From the NCBI GenBank assembly GCA_038380795.1, contig CM076260.1, forward strand, positions 7,146,033-7,210,032: a DNA stretch of 64,000 bases. Reading direction: 5' to 3'. Made by a program: the position numbers and the translations under genes. Below the pieces are notes generated by a model that saw only the letters and a program-made list of their open reading frames with translations, was not told where the DNA came from and searched no databases. Below, piece by piece: positions 51,211-63,794 of this stretch. Every line of letters begins with the position of its first letter. Position 1 is the first letter of the stretch. The stretch comes from Pyrocephalus nanus. Taxonomy: Eukaryota; Chordata; Aves; Passeriformes; Tyrannidae.

Positions 51211-51229
51211 TTTTTTTTTTTTTTTTTTT
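51211..51229. repeat. Poly-T run (19 nt)
   Basis: Nineteen T lie just before the antisense CR1 at 51.25 kb. Confidence 0.95.
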
Positions 51230-51254
51230 AAATTATGACTATTCTCTTGGTAGC

Positions 51255-51755
51255 CCATAATCACAGAATAACTCAGGTTGGTACCTCTGCAAAGTCATGT
51301 AGTCCAGCCTTCTGTTCAAAGCAGGGCCAACTTAGTCTAGGTTTCCCAAGGCCTTGTCCAGTTTTGAATATACCCAAAAGTGGGGCCTCTACAACCTCTC
51401 TGAGCAAACTGTGCCAATGCTTAACAACTTCCACAGCGAAAAATTTTTTTCATTCCATGCAATTGGAATTTCCATGCTATGACTTTTCTTGTTGTTGCTC
51501 TCTCTGTTCTTTCACTGGTGCATTTTTGTACCCTTTGGTACCTTTCAGGGAGAAGACTGGTTCCATTTCACCTATACAACAGTAATTAGATCCCACTCTC
51601 CTTATTCTGTACTTCTAGATGAACAGACCAGCTCCCTCATTTTGTCATTGTTTATCACATGTTCCAGTGCCCTTGCCTTCCTGGCAGCCAAAGACACTCT
51701 CTCCAGACTCAACATCTTGGCTACACTGAGGACCCAGCGTGGTATGAGTTACTGT
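51255..51755 (-). mobile_element. CR1 LINE fragment, antisense
   Basis: The + strand reads 'ataatcacagaataactcaggttggtacctctgcaaagtcatgtagtccagccttctgttcaaagcagggcc', then 'ggccttgtccagttttgaatatacccaaaagtggggcctctacaacctctctgag', and later 'gatgaacagaccagctccctca' and 'acatgttccagtgcccttgccttcctggcagcc'. This is the reverse of CR1 sense sequence. The middle is diverged and may contain an insertion. Confidence 0.85.
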
Positions 51756-54710
51756 TCATTCCTGCTTCCTCACACTCACCATCCTGCCTTCCAAGACATG
51801 ACAATGCACATAGGGAAACACGTGGTTTGAGAGATTCACGTGGCTTGCTCAAAATAGTTCCCACATCAGCTCTAGCTATCCTTGTAGACACACCTGTAGG
51901 GTATATTTTCCCCACTAAGTTAAACGCTCCTGGTGTTTCTTCTCTGTCTCTAAAGCCATATCCAACAACTTCCTCTTACTCTTCAAAATTGTATGACCTA
52001 TATCCAGAGCTTTTACTGGCAGTAACTTTACTTCCATACCAACACTGAAAGCTAGCTCAGGAGTTTTGTGAGACAACACTTGTCTGAGCAAATTTCAAGG
52101 TGTCTAAAACAAGTATAATCACTGCTCTTAGAGACAGATAATCAACACACAGTAATTTAGCTTCAGCATCCAAGCTGCCACTGTGAGGGCTGGGTTCTCT
52201 GATTTCTCTAAATTTTAGCCTGTAGTTCTTATTTAGCAGTTCTGTTGCTGCAGCACCTCGAGGTCTGTGCCAAATAAATATTTACTCAAATCAGCATATT
52301 ACGTTCCAAGTCCTCAGGGCAGCATTTGCTCATAAGGAAAAGGCTGAGACACAGCCCAAATAATTAGAGTAAGTGACAGGACTGCATCAGATCAGGAAAG
52401 AGCACTATTTAATTTAGTACCTTTATCTCACTTGTCCAAGGAAGCACTCTGGGATAAAATGAACCACTGGGGTGGATCTCCTTTCCCAGTCAGTAGAATA
52501 CATGCTCTGTGGGATGCTGCACACCCAGTCCTGAGCTTAGATCAGCTCTTCTCCCTCAAAAGTAAGGCAACTATACAAGATGGGCATCAGGAAAAGCAAA
52601 CTACAGATTCAGAATATAACACAAAACATTAAAACCCACTTTCCACGCTGTTACTCCAGCGCATTAGGACTTTTCCCTGAGGCTGACCTATTAGGGAGCC
52701 AAAGAAATACAAACAAAGTGCAGTCAAGACTCTACTGGCTCCTTTGAATATTCAATTACTCTGTCAGAACAGCCATCCTAGGGCATGCCTTTCATATTGC
52801 CAAGTCAGAATCAGAGAAGGTTCCAACCCTTGCAATTAATGTACATCACTTGCCGAAACAGCTCCTTCCTTTCGTCTTCCATCAGCAGTCTCAAAATAAC
52901 TTGAGCTCGTTCAAGCTCAAGATATTGAAGGGATTGAATGCTTTGATGGTGACTGGTTAATAATAAACAAAGCACAATGTCTGAAACATCTAGCACTGAC
53001 CACTGTCAGAGAGAAGATACTGGATTAGACATGGGCATGGTCAGAGAGGAGATGATGTTCTTTAAAGAGCAGAAGAAAGTGGCTGTAGAGAATTAATGCT
53101 TTTTTTTATTTCCTCTCTGTGTCGGATCTGTACTATATCACTGGTAGTTCTTTTGAATGCATTGGCATTTCATTACCCACTGATTCACGGTTCAGTAACC
53201 CAAAATCCAAATTATTTTCAAGACCCTTGTTGAATTTTCAGTAACAAGTCTCCAAGTGACCTTTTGCACCATTACATGCAGTACCAGGGGAGGAATTACT
53301 GGGATGCTCTTTGGTGAATGAAATGCATAAACATGTAGCCATGGCAGGTGCTTGAGGACTTTAATGGCACTTGTACACCAGGGTAAGAAGCACTCCCTAA
53401 GTACACAAGGAAGAGCTTACAAAGCTCTTTGACTCTTTCCTGGCAAGCATGAAAAAGTCTCTTGAATGGCTGCAAGAACTTATTTTAGTTTAGTAAAAGG
53501 ATACAGCAGATCATCAGTAGCTACCTATAGGCCACAGAATACATCTGTGATGATAAAGGTGTTATCAAATGATGTTATTATTCCCACTCAAGTTTATGTC
53601 TCTGCATCATTATCTGGGATATAAGCTGCAGTTTTACAAGTGTCTGCTCCAAACAAAGAGAAGGCAGGCTGGGTTTAAAGATGACCAAAGACATTTGCTA
53701 TTCCTTTCTTCATCCATAAATTCTGGTATGTGAAATCACCATTGTCAGGTCTATGACCTGAAGGCAAGGAATTATTTGCGAATAATATCCTACGATTCTA
53801 AGATCCCATCTGTACTTCTACAGACAAATGCACTCTATATTGTCATGGTTCATCATGGAATGGGAGTGGCGTAAATTCTCATTATTTTATTTGAAATTTT
53901 TTTGTTTGTTCACTAATCTGCCAGTCTAGGGAAGGCAATATTAAAGCAAGTGGTAATTTGAGCTTTTCTTTAAAAACATATATTTCATTTTAAAATATGG
54001 TAAAAATGCTTTGAAAACGTGTTATAACAAAAGCAATTACGAAATATTTGGGGTTTAGCACTTCTCTTTTTTTTAAGGATTGTGTCAAGGACGTGGAATC
54101 TTTGCTGGTAGACTTTCTTACTCCCAAATTAAATCAATGTATAGGACTCAAGAGCTAAACATCTACTTGATTCAGAAGACCAGTATCACTATCAAAGCAA
54201 GGATTTGCGCTCTGAGGACAGAATAAACAGCCAAAAGAAACACGTCACAAAAATGATAGATCATTTTTCCCTCTAACAAGAAGGAAATGTTCCTTTCAAA
54301 CAGCACTTGCAATTTATTTTTCCAAAGTGCAGAGTTTGCCTTCTATCAGTCATCAGCAATTATTCTTCACTAGTCACCAAACACAATGCTTAATGCTGAC
54401 TGTAACTTTATCCCTCCCGGCAATGTCGGCTCCCAAGAATGATTTGAACCATTGCCTCTACAGGAAACTATTGCTCAGTTCTCACCCAATAGTCAGTTCT
54501 AAACTTTAACACATAGGTAAGGTAGAGAAACATAGCAGCTTCATGCAGAATACCATCATTTTACAGGAAATGTAAATATAAACATAGTCCTTTATTTACT
54601 TTCATGGAGCTACAGCCCTACCTTTTTGAAACCAAAGCAGCAGATGGAGTGGTTCACAAAAGCACAGATGGTCTAAGAGAGTCCACCCCATTCAGAAGTA
54701 GGATAATACA

Positions 54711-55009
54711 CCTTCCAGTACGTAGAGGGGGCTCACAAGAAGGCTGGAGAGTGGCATTTCACAAGGGCATGTAGTGATGGGACAAGGCAGAATGGCTTTA
54801 AACTAAAAGAGTCTCCTCTTAGGAAGAAATTTTTTACCGTGACTGTGGCAAGGCACTAGAACAAGTTGCCCAGAGAGGTTGTAGATGCCACATCCCTGGA
54901 GCACCCTGGACACTGAGCAACCTGGTTTAGTGGAAAGTGTCCCTGCTTATGGTAGGGGGGTTGAAATGAGACAATCTTTAAGGTCTGTGATTCTAAAAGT
55001 CTATGATAA
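54711..55009 (+). mobile_element. CR1 LINE 3' fragment with a small internal deletion
   Basis: From 'ccttccagtacgtagagggggctcacaagaaggctggagag' it proceeds to 'gacaaggcagaatggctttaaactaaaagag', jumps to 'ttaggaagaaattttttaccgtgactgtgg' (part of the usual spacer is missing), then 'gttgcccagagaggttgtagatgccacatccctgga', 'gagcaacctggtttagtggaaagtgtccctgcttatggtaggggggttg' and 'tctttaagg', ending 'gtctatgat'. Confidence 0.92.
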
Positions 55010-56919
55010 TGGTAGAGCACACAGACACTCATCCATATATATCCTATTTAACCATAAACCATACTGGTTGTCTAAAACCAGTAAGTCCTCCTCTCTGTTT
55101 CCATTATAAACAGTTCTAGTTTTGCTTGACAAGGCTCATCGAACAGACCAGCTCACCAACCATCAGAACACAAATGTCATCTTCCCCAGGAAACATCTCT
55201 GTGGGAATGTGCTGGAAGAATAGAGACAATCACAATCACAATAAAACCAACTCTTTTTACAGCTTGGATATGGTCCAAAACTTCTAATAAATTACAAGAA
55301 AACTCAAAGGATTCTAATGGTTGAGGAACTACTACATATAATTAAAGCCAGAGCCTCATTAATATCTGCATCAAGCTATATCCAAGCTATTGTAATGTCT
55401 TCTTAAAATATCCTATTTTGAGCTCTTGTGGTTAAAAATACAGAAATGCATACATATAGAGATCAACCTCTTAAAAAAAAGGACATTATACTTAGAAATA
55501 AGCTATTTTCCATTATCTGAAACACATGAAGTCATTGTAATTAACTGTTCTAGTCAATTAAGTATTCCCTTGTTGCTGGTTGACACAGATTCTTTTATTT
55601 TTAATCCTCTTATTTTCCAGATCCATGCTGTTTTTCAGTGTCTCCTGCTATTTTCTTCTAGTTTCCTCAGCTTCCTTGTAGATGTTTTAGAGACACTGAA
55701 TGTGAAACAGAACTTTTTGCCAGGTAAGACCTTAATCAGATACCTTTCTGGAGCTCAGACTACCCCTAAAACACACTGGTTTTCAGGTAAGTGGAGAATT
55801 TCAGCTTATTCTTTATATGCAGAGCACTGATACTTGTAACATCTCACAGAAACAGTGCTAAGCCAGTGGAATCGAGTGACATGCCACGAGGATGGGCCAG
55901 CAGGGCTGAAATGTGACCCCAGGCAAGGCTTGAAGCCAGAGCAGGGAACTCAATGAATGCATTTCATACCAGGCATTACTGATAATCCTGTGGTTGCAGC
56001 AGTAAAAGCAGCTCTCTCAAATCACAGAGCAGCCTAGTAGGGACAAGTAGGGTTTGTTTTGCTTTGTTACTAATACAGGAGATTAAAACTTGCTATTACA
56101 AACCTTCTACAGAGAGATTTGCTTTCACTTCAGCTACTCCCCAACACTTTCACATTTCAGACACAGTACAGTTCTGAATAAACTTAAACATGTTGCAAGC
56201 ATATTTAGGAAAAATATTCTTATTTTAAATCAACAGTTCCTTGCCTACTGTCTGATCTTCCGTACCACAGTTATGGCTCCAAACAGCATCCAGTGTTAAC
56301 TCATAAAAATGGCTTTGAAACAAGAGGGAGTTTAGAACCACAGCTGACTGCCAGCACTTCAAGGCTAAACAAGGTAAGGTTTTGTAAATGCTGAGCAGTA
56401 TTTCATAGGTCTCCTGGGTTTGTGTAAGGATGAGAAGGTACTGGAAATTAGATTGGTGAAGGCTAGGGGTGACAGGAATGAATTATGGTCATTTTCAACT
56501 CTGCAGGCTTGAATATTACACAGATACTAGTGAGGATTACTGTTAATTAATCCCTTAAATTCCCTAACTGTAAACTCCTACAGAATTTAATAAAACACTT
56601 CAGCCTTTCCACCAACTGTTGGAATTACTCTGGAGAATTTAATAAGCAACTTGAACTGCAAGTATTTGGGGTCTATAACTTTTAACAATTGGTGTAAAAA
56701 TTTGATACAAAAATATTTTTTGCTGTTTGAACGTCATCTTAGATGATTTTCTTCAAATGTCCCATAAATCTGTAGTTTCTTGAGAACTTAGTTTTCTTTA
56801 AAACCAGTTTTAAAAGCCCTTATGGCCATGGAGGTTTGGGTTTTTTTCTTATGTTCCACATTTTGAAGAGAGAAATAGACAGTTTAAAAAATTAATTTTT
56901 TTTTTAATGCTTGTCTTTC

Positions 56920-57400
56920 TAGAATGAGGGAATATTTCTCCTGGAAGGGCCTCCTGCAGATCACCTAGCCCAAACTGCTGCTCAGAGTAGGGCCAATATC
57001 AAAGTGATATCAAGCTGCTCAGGACTGTGTTCATTCCTAAACAAGGGCTGCCAAGGACAGGGACCCCCCCCAGCCTCTGAAACACCCATGCCAGGGTTTC
57101 ACCATCCTTCTCATTCAAATGTTTTTTCAAACAAGTGCTCAGAATTTTCCCTGTCGCATCTCACATCTCTTGCCTTCTGCTTTTTCAGCCTGCACCTCTG
57201 AGAGGAGTCTAGCTTTGGTGTATTTATACCTGGTTTTAGGATGCAGAAAGAAGCATCTGGATGCTGCTCAGCCTTCTCTTTTCCACCATCCCCTCCTACA
57301 CCATGTGCTTCAGCCCCAAACTATCCTACTGGCCCTCCCCTGGATTCCCTCCAGTTTGTTTTTCTTACAATCATGTACCAGTATCATGACCTGTAATTCA
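56920..57400 (-). mobile_element. Degraded CR1-type fragment, antisense
   Basis: 'tcctggaagggcctcctgcagatcacctagcccaaactgctgctcagagtagggcc', 'tgctcaggactgtgttcattc', 'tctgaaacacccatgccagggtttcaccatccttctca' and 'ggccctcccctggattccctccagt' follow the reversed order of CR1 3' sequence. It is old, with approximate edges. Confidence 0.7.
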
Positions 57401-57599
57401 AGTGGCTGACCCTTCACTTCCTTTGGATTTAAGGAATTTTTAAAAAACAATTGTTTCACCACCTGTACGGTCACAGGCAGTCATGATGTTGAAGGAAATT
57501 TGACAGTGCAGAGAATTTGGCTGGAAGGCACTGCACCAGGACTTTGCCAGCTTGCCACCCTCTCTCCAGCTACTTATTCCTGCCTTCTTATTTCAGATA

Positions 57600-58450
57600 A
57601 ATGCCTCTTCCAATGATCTGTGTGCATGGGCATGTATGGGGGTGACAGCAGCCAGATTTGGACCACGGGTCAGAGGGTCCATGCCTGTGTCCTGCCACCA
57701 GAGCAAGTGAGGGTGTGCAGTGTGTAGGTCCATCCATCTGTGATCACCAGTGACTACCAAGATGGACCAGCTGGCAAGGAGAATAAAAACTTTGGAAGCA
57801 GGATATGAAAGAAGTCAAAAGTCTGGGTCAAGTACTGGAGAGACCAGAGTGGCTGTGAATTGGCAACAGGACAGGCCAGGAGGTTCAGGCCAGGGAAGAC
57901 CAGGCGTCAGGGAGTCACCTGAGAGACCCATCTGCACACACACATCTGTGTGTGAGGGGATTAAGGATGAGAGACACCTGTGCCAGCTGCTGCATGGACT
58001 GTCTAAGGATCCACAATGACTGTATGTGTGCATATTTTCTGCTAACAGGCTTTCATCCTGCTCAGCTGGAGAGGGGAGCAGGATGAGGCCACTGGTGCTG
58101 TTTGTGTTTGTGTGAATCCCAAGTGTTTCTGCCTGTGATCTGCGTGGCCTGGCAGACTCACACTGCCAGGAATAGAAGCTCAGCATCCCAGCTGCCCACA
58201 CCTGGGGACACGGGGCTGTTGCTGCCCTGCCTCTATCAGGCTGCCAGATTTGGCAGCTTCTAACACTTCCCACCAAAAATTCCCTGTGTGTGTACATATG
58301 CAAGTCCAAGAAGCATTTGGACAATGGTCTCAGGCACACAGTGTGATTCTTGGGGTGTCCTGTGTAGGGTTAGGAGTTGGACTCAATGATCCTGATGCAT
58401 CCCTTCCAACTCAGCATATTCTATTCTCTGATTCTATTCTATTCATATAT
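57600..58450 (+). mobile_element. Retroposon ending in a CR1-like tail, with an unusual long 5' part
   Basis: The last 150 bp, 'gggtgtcctgtgtagggttaggagttggactcaatgatcctgatgcatcccttccaactcagcatattctattctctgattctattctatt', are a CR1-type 3' end in sense orientation. The preceding 0.7 kb is GC-richer than the intron and resembles a dispersed bird repeat more than unique DNA. It reads 'taaaaactttggaagcaggatatgaaagaag', 'ggagtcacctgagagacccatctgcac' and 'ggcagcttctaacacttcccacc'. An 89-codon frame (57750-58019, plus) and a 174-codon frame (minus) show no known domain. Whether the two parts are one element or a nested pair is not settled. Confidence 0.55.
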
Positions 58451-58630
58451 ATTATATATTTATATGGAGATGTATACATACACATGTGTGTGTTAAAAAA
58501 AAAAACCAACCAAGCAACCTTGCAGAATATTTTAGGTAATTCAAGTTGAAGAAGAAGATTGAAGCCCACAATAGCTGTGGAGTTCATGTTTTGCAGTGCT
58601 AAATTTCTTAGAACGCTTTGTTAAAGTGGC

Positions 58631-58700
58631 GTTATAGCATTATAAATATTAATACATTATGTAATTAATGTGTTAGAGTTACAGCATTATAAATATTAAT
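58631..58700. repeat. AT-rich direct repeat, 23 bp, 47-bp period
   Basis: The words gttatagcattataaatatt(aat) at 58631-58653 and gttacagcattataaatatt(aat) at 58678-58700 differ at one position. They look like a local duplication with AT-rich sequence in between. Confidence 0.85.
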
Positions 58701-59937
58701 GTCTTACTTTGATAGGAAAAAAAGTATAATTTAGCATGCATTAGTATGTATTATGTATCAATCATATAAACTATATTGCACATGGCACAATCATATTTAT
58801 AAAATATATCTTACAGCATAACCTAAAGATAATTACCAGGTCGCCTTAGGAAGCTTTATGGGATTTGTTCAGTACTCAGAGAATAAGAGCTGTAATTTTT
58901 AGATAGATTTAGAGCATACTTCTAACAGCCCCTAAAGGTCAATTCCACGCTCTGTGACAAGCTGGGCACTATTTCATTCTGGAGATACAGCTGCAGTAAG
59001 TGTTAAGGTCATCACTTTATAGCTGAAGGAACTGCACGGGTGATACTTCCTAAGCAGCATCAATTGGCTCTTTCTCCTTGGCTCTCAACCAAGTCCTTTC
59101 CAAAACACAGTTATCTCACACATAAATCACAGGACTGCTCACTCTGGCCTTGCCATTGCATTTTAAGTAGCGATAAAGTGCTCAAAACACCAGGGTCACG
59201 TAGCTCTTCTAAATTAAGGCTTATTTTTTTTCAAAGGACAGTTTTCTCTCTAGGTGGCTTATATCAAGAGATTTTAACAGCAAAACTACAGTGATATAAT
59301 TAGGCTGCCATGATGATACCCATATAATTTTCTACAGTATATGCATAACTACCAGTGCACCTTTTCTTATGTTGGCAAATCTCACTGATGTTCATTTGGA
59401 CTTGCACTTTCACAATAAAGTCCGCTTGATCCTACTCCTTCTGGTGAAAATTCTTATGGAAAACAAATTTGACCTTGAAAACCAATATAATTACAAACCT
59501 GCAATGCAAATGGAAAGAACCTTGCTAAGAAAAAACATCCCCAAAGCTTGGTCCCTTCCTGCTGTAGCAGAAAGCAGCACTGCCTGCAGTGAAGTTCAAG
59601 AGCTCAAACAGGATCTGTCCCTACACTTGGCTGTTCCTACAAGCATCGCTGGGTCTTTGGGCAAGAGACTGACAGCTGTTCTTCACCCTCTGGTCCAGCC
59701 ACTAAAATTTCTGAAATAAAATTTGTGCCATTTCTCAAGGGCCACAGACCAACTTACTCATGTGTTGCCCACGTGATTAAATAATTCTTATGTAACAGGG
59801 AAAGGAGTTGGGAGCTGGATCCATGCACCTCCCTCAGGACATGCTCTGAGTTCACTGAAGGTCTCACTACTTATTCAAGCAGCCAAGAACATTTTATTGG
59901 GAGCAACATGTTAGTCCATCATGTAACCCATGAAATA

Positions 59938-60180
59938 GAATAGAATAGCACAGCATAGTACAGGATTTCCACTTCCATGGCCTGTGTTGTCCATCTGCAA
60001 ATGATTCTTGTCATATTTTCTCCTCACCCAGAGAAGAAGCACCCTCTAAGTCTCTTCAAGGCACCTTTATCTCCATAAAATCCCTTCTTGGGCCCCCCTT
60101 AGCCCTATCACCCACAGACAAGTCAATGCTGGTGAGCACAGTGCCCAACAGCAGCCTCCTGGTGCACCCTCATGACCAAT
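59938..60180 (-). mobile_element. Possible CR1-type fragment, antisense
   Basis: 'gaaatagaatagaatagcacagcatag' resembles a reversed CR1 tail, and the following 'agaagaagcaccctctaagtctcttcaaggcac' is weakly compatible with a CR1 body. The evidence is thin. Confidence 0.3.
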
Positions 60181-61379
60181 GAATGCACCTTCTGCTTTTT
60201 CCTCGAGTATTTTGAAAGCCCAGGGCTTACCAGTTCATCATAAACTGAAGAAAATTCAGTCCCAAATTTTCTCTGGAAGTAGGAAACACTCAGCATCTGT
60301 CATGAAAGCAGCTGCTGTATATCTCTGGCAAGGTCTGTGACAGCTCATTCATGTCCCCACACTGTGACAGAGCACCAACCTGGGAGGGTTGGGAATGGCC
60401 CAATTTGACCAAAACGCAGACTTTCACCATTGCAAACATGAAGGGAAGGGTTTGTTTCTGTACTGGAAACATGCAGCAAGGGAACTATAAATCAGCCTTG
60501 CTATAGCCATGAGCCTCAGCTGGGCTATAGCAGAAGACATGGCTAAAAGCAGCCTGGCCTTTGCCCACAGCTTTACTGGGAGTCACAGGGAAGTATCCTG
60601 TTACCATTCAAATTAAAAGAAACCTTTTGCATAGCATATCACCCTGGTACAAAGAAAGTGGTTATTTGACCACACAAGTGACAGACAAGACTTTATGTGC
60701 ACTGACCGATTCTTTTAGCAAATCAAGAATTAAGCCGTGACAAGCTGACAAGGGCTAAAAGACACCTACACTAAATAAACAGATTTCTGCCCAACCACAA
60801 GAAGTTTTTCTGGCAGGACTAAAAGTACAGAGAGATGGCAGTTTTATTTAGACTAGGGCAAATGGCAGGAGGGAAGGCAAAAAGCATAACCTCATGGGAG
60901 CTGCTGCTAAAACCATGACAGGAAGATTTGAGTGCTCTCCACACAGCTCCAGGAGCCAGCTCTGGGGCTCCCAGAGTGACCACACATCCCTGAAAACTGC
61001 AGATTTCAAGTGGCAGGTGAAAATGTGGAACAGCTCCTGTGATCCTGGAGAGCAAATCTGAAATCCTGTTACCTTGCATGAAATAATACAGCGTGACTTA
61101 CACATGCAAATACCAACTTGGCAGAGAAGAGCTTTCCTACAGGAAAATACTTCCCATCAGGCTGTGGTCTCCCTCACTGATTTTAACAAGCACTTCAATG
61201 CTCCAATGGCCATTTTTATTAAAAGATTTTTGCACTGGAAACTGTGAAATTTGAGGGCTCCCTCATTTGATGCTGTGTAATGAGGGTAGGGGATAGGCAA
61301 ATCTCCATGTATAAGGAGTTCAAATCACTCTGGGTTGCTTTGCCACCCAGTAATTTTTCCAATGAAGAGGAAGGAAATC

Positions 61380-61402
61380 GGGGGGGCGTGGGGGGGAAGG
61401 GT
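61380..61402 (+). repeat. G-rich tract with quadruplex potential
   Basis: Two runs of seven G separated by CGT are followed by AA and GGG. Each seven-G run can split into two G-triplets, so the tract could supply four or more G-triplets on the plus strand. It is therefore C-rich in the direction of the host gene. Confidence 0.75.
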
Positions 61403-62268
61403 AATGAGAAATTCCTACCTGTGGTGAGAAGGGCAGCTACTGCTCACAGACAGCATTGAGCTCTGCTGAGACACTGCAGAGAACCCACACTTGTGATTTC
61501 CCTCTAGACTAGAGACCTTGTGTTTTATTCTCCCAGAAATCATGTCCCAAGAAAACTCAAAAATTAAACAAAAGCTCGTTTCCAGCACTGAGATTTTAAC
61601 ATTTCCCTTTTCTTTCTGCTTTACATTTCATACTTTATTTATTTACTCTTATTCAGGGTCGATTTGTCAAATTTAATGAAAGTAACAGCTCCGAAATAAA
61701 CTTGCATCCTTTTCCCCAGGACCTGCAATAAGAACTGTGGTGCTGCCCTCCACATGACCTTCTCCTGTGAAATGCATATTTCTCTTTGCTTTGGCCAGGC
61801 CTTGGCAGCTTTATGAACCCCAAGAGAGGAAAGGAGATGAGGAGAGTCTGAAGACAAGATAGAAAAAGCTAAACAGTGAAAGGATAAAGCAGAGTAGGGG
61901 AAAAAGAAGGAAATTAAAAAGGAAAAACTTAAGGACATGCAGGCTATAGTAGACATATTAAAAAAAATCTCTTTCTCATTTGTCAATTAGAAGTGTAGTC
62001 CCAGAAGCTTATCCTACCTTCAAGAATCAGCTGGAAGCATTGTGGAGTCACTTGAAACTGGAGGAACAAAGAGCAGCCTCAAAATAGTAGAAAGGAGAAA
62101 GATAAAGATTTTGAGCAGGAATATCCTTTCGTAAGCGACATCTCTTTGTGTCCCCATGTGATGAAGTTTCAAATCATACCTGCTTGCAGAAAGGACTGTG
62201 TTACCCAGAGGTAAAATTTATCTGGGAAAAAAGGAAGCTCAGACTGACTGTGAAAATAGAAAGAAAAG

Positions 62269-62283
62269 AAAAAAAAAAAAAAA
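62269..62283. repeat. Poly-A run (15 nt)
   Basis: Fifteen A after an A/G-rich stretch. Confidence 0.9.
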
Positions 62284-63794
62284 GTAGGTTTTCAAAAGTC
62301 CACCCTAATTTCTGATATGCTATGTATCTGATGACTTGACTAAAACCCTCAAATATTGCCTTAACAGAACAAGCAGTGTGTTGTATCTGCCACAACCAGA
62401 CAAAACTGCCAGATCAGCATCTTCTGTTTAAGCCATTGACTTCAGCCAAGAGGGAATTTATTATTCACCAGCAACTGGACAACTTTAAGCCACAGTAAAT
62501 GTTGTCAGGGTAGGAGGAATGATGATTTCAGAGGTAAATTGCTCTTTTATTGTTTGATATAAAAAGTACTAACAAAAGACAGGCATCCTAAGCATCACCA
62601 GTTCAAGCTGTCAGGCTGAGCAGCCACCTTGAAGCCAACTAACCTCAATTTACCACATACTCCTCCTGGAAAAGACATTGCAGGAATGGACAGGAAATTA
62701 GTGATTGGGAGTAAGGGCAGGATGGTCTCTGTACCTTGGGCTGAAGATCATTAATGCAGAGCTTCCTTTCCACTTGTTAAACAAGCTATCCCTTCCTGAT
62801 GAAAAGCCTTGCCTGTCTCAAACTATCTCACCAATTTAACTGCAATTCCATTTTTGCTGAAGAATCACACCATTTGACCACAGAACTTGTAGTGTTCTTC
62901 TTGGGGCTTTAAAAATTAAAGGCTAAATTAATTTGTCCTAGTTTAGGCTTCATTATCTAGACCTATTAGATTGCTGTCCTCAGATATTTTCTTTTTCTTG
63001 CATCTATGGGAAGGTGGCTTTGCTTCCTATCTGGGCAAAGTCACAGTATGGAGGAAAACTTCCATTTATAAGACTGTCCCTTACAGCCCACCAAATGTGG
63101 GGTTTAACTGCCAGCTGAGCTCTCTCTATGAACCAGCAGAAAGAAGAAAGCACTGTCAGGTGTGAAACATATTATTCCAAAGTAGATGTTGAACTGTGAA
63201 AAGGAGTAGAGGTCAGACAAACCATATCTGAAATTGGTTTACCCCTCTCTGCTGAGGAAGCCAAATCTAATGAGCTCAAAACATGATTTTTGTTTATGGC
63301 TGTTGTGCTAGAACATAGTTTTTGGAGAGACTCTGGTGTTCTTCAGTCCCTGCTATTCCTAAAGTTTTGCTGTCACTGTAACTTTTATCTTTAGAACCTT
63401 AAATTACCCTAAAGTGTTTCCCACACAAAAACCAAATAAAAACTCCATTTATGTAAATAAATAAAACATACCCAGACTCAATCCATAGCCCTGAGGGAGA
63501 AGGACAGAACACCACTAGCTTGACTGATGAGCTAAAATGACAACATTCTTCTCCTTGTCCCCAAAACAAGTGAAGTTGTCTATTTGGGTTGCCTGCACTC
63601 TCCCCTGAGCCATGCTCTAACAACAACTAGGAACTTGCTAGTTAGTGCAGGTCCAAATGGTGACCCTTTGTGTGCAAAACTTTGGACAGAATGATTGTGT
63701 GGCAGTGGTCAGCACATCCCCCTGATGCTGTTTAGTTTACTGATATAAAAGTTTAATCGTACTAATTTAGTTCCTCAGGGCCAAAAGAGCATTC

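Noticed and set aside
57815..58339. 174-codon minus-strand open frame
   Set aside because: It is antisense to a retroposon-like block ending in a CR1-type tail and has no domain. It is a repeat artefact.
59369..59719. 116-codon plus-strand open frame
   Set aside because: There is no recognisable domain, splice site pattern or promoter. It is short enough to occur by chance in AT-leaning DNA.
62201..62395. Minus-strand frame with an F/L/S-rich run resembling a signal peptide for exon 1
   Set aside because: The hydrophobic run is encoded by a poly-A/T simple repeat; there is no CpG island or promoter context and no fitting phase-1 donor that I can defend.
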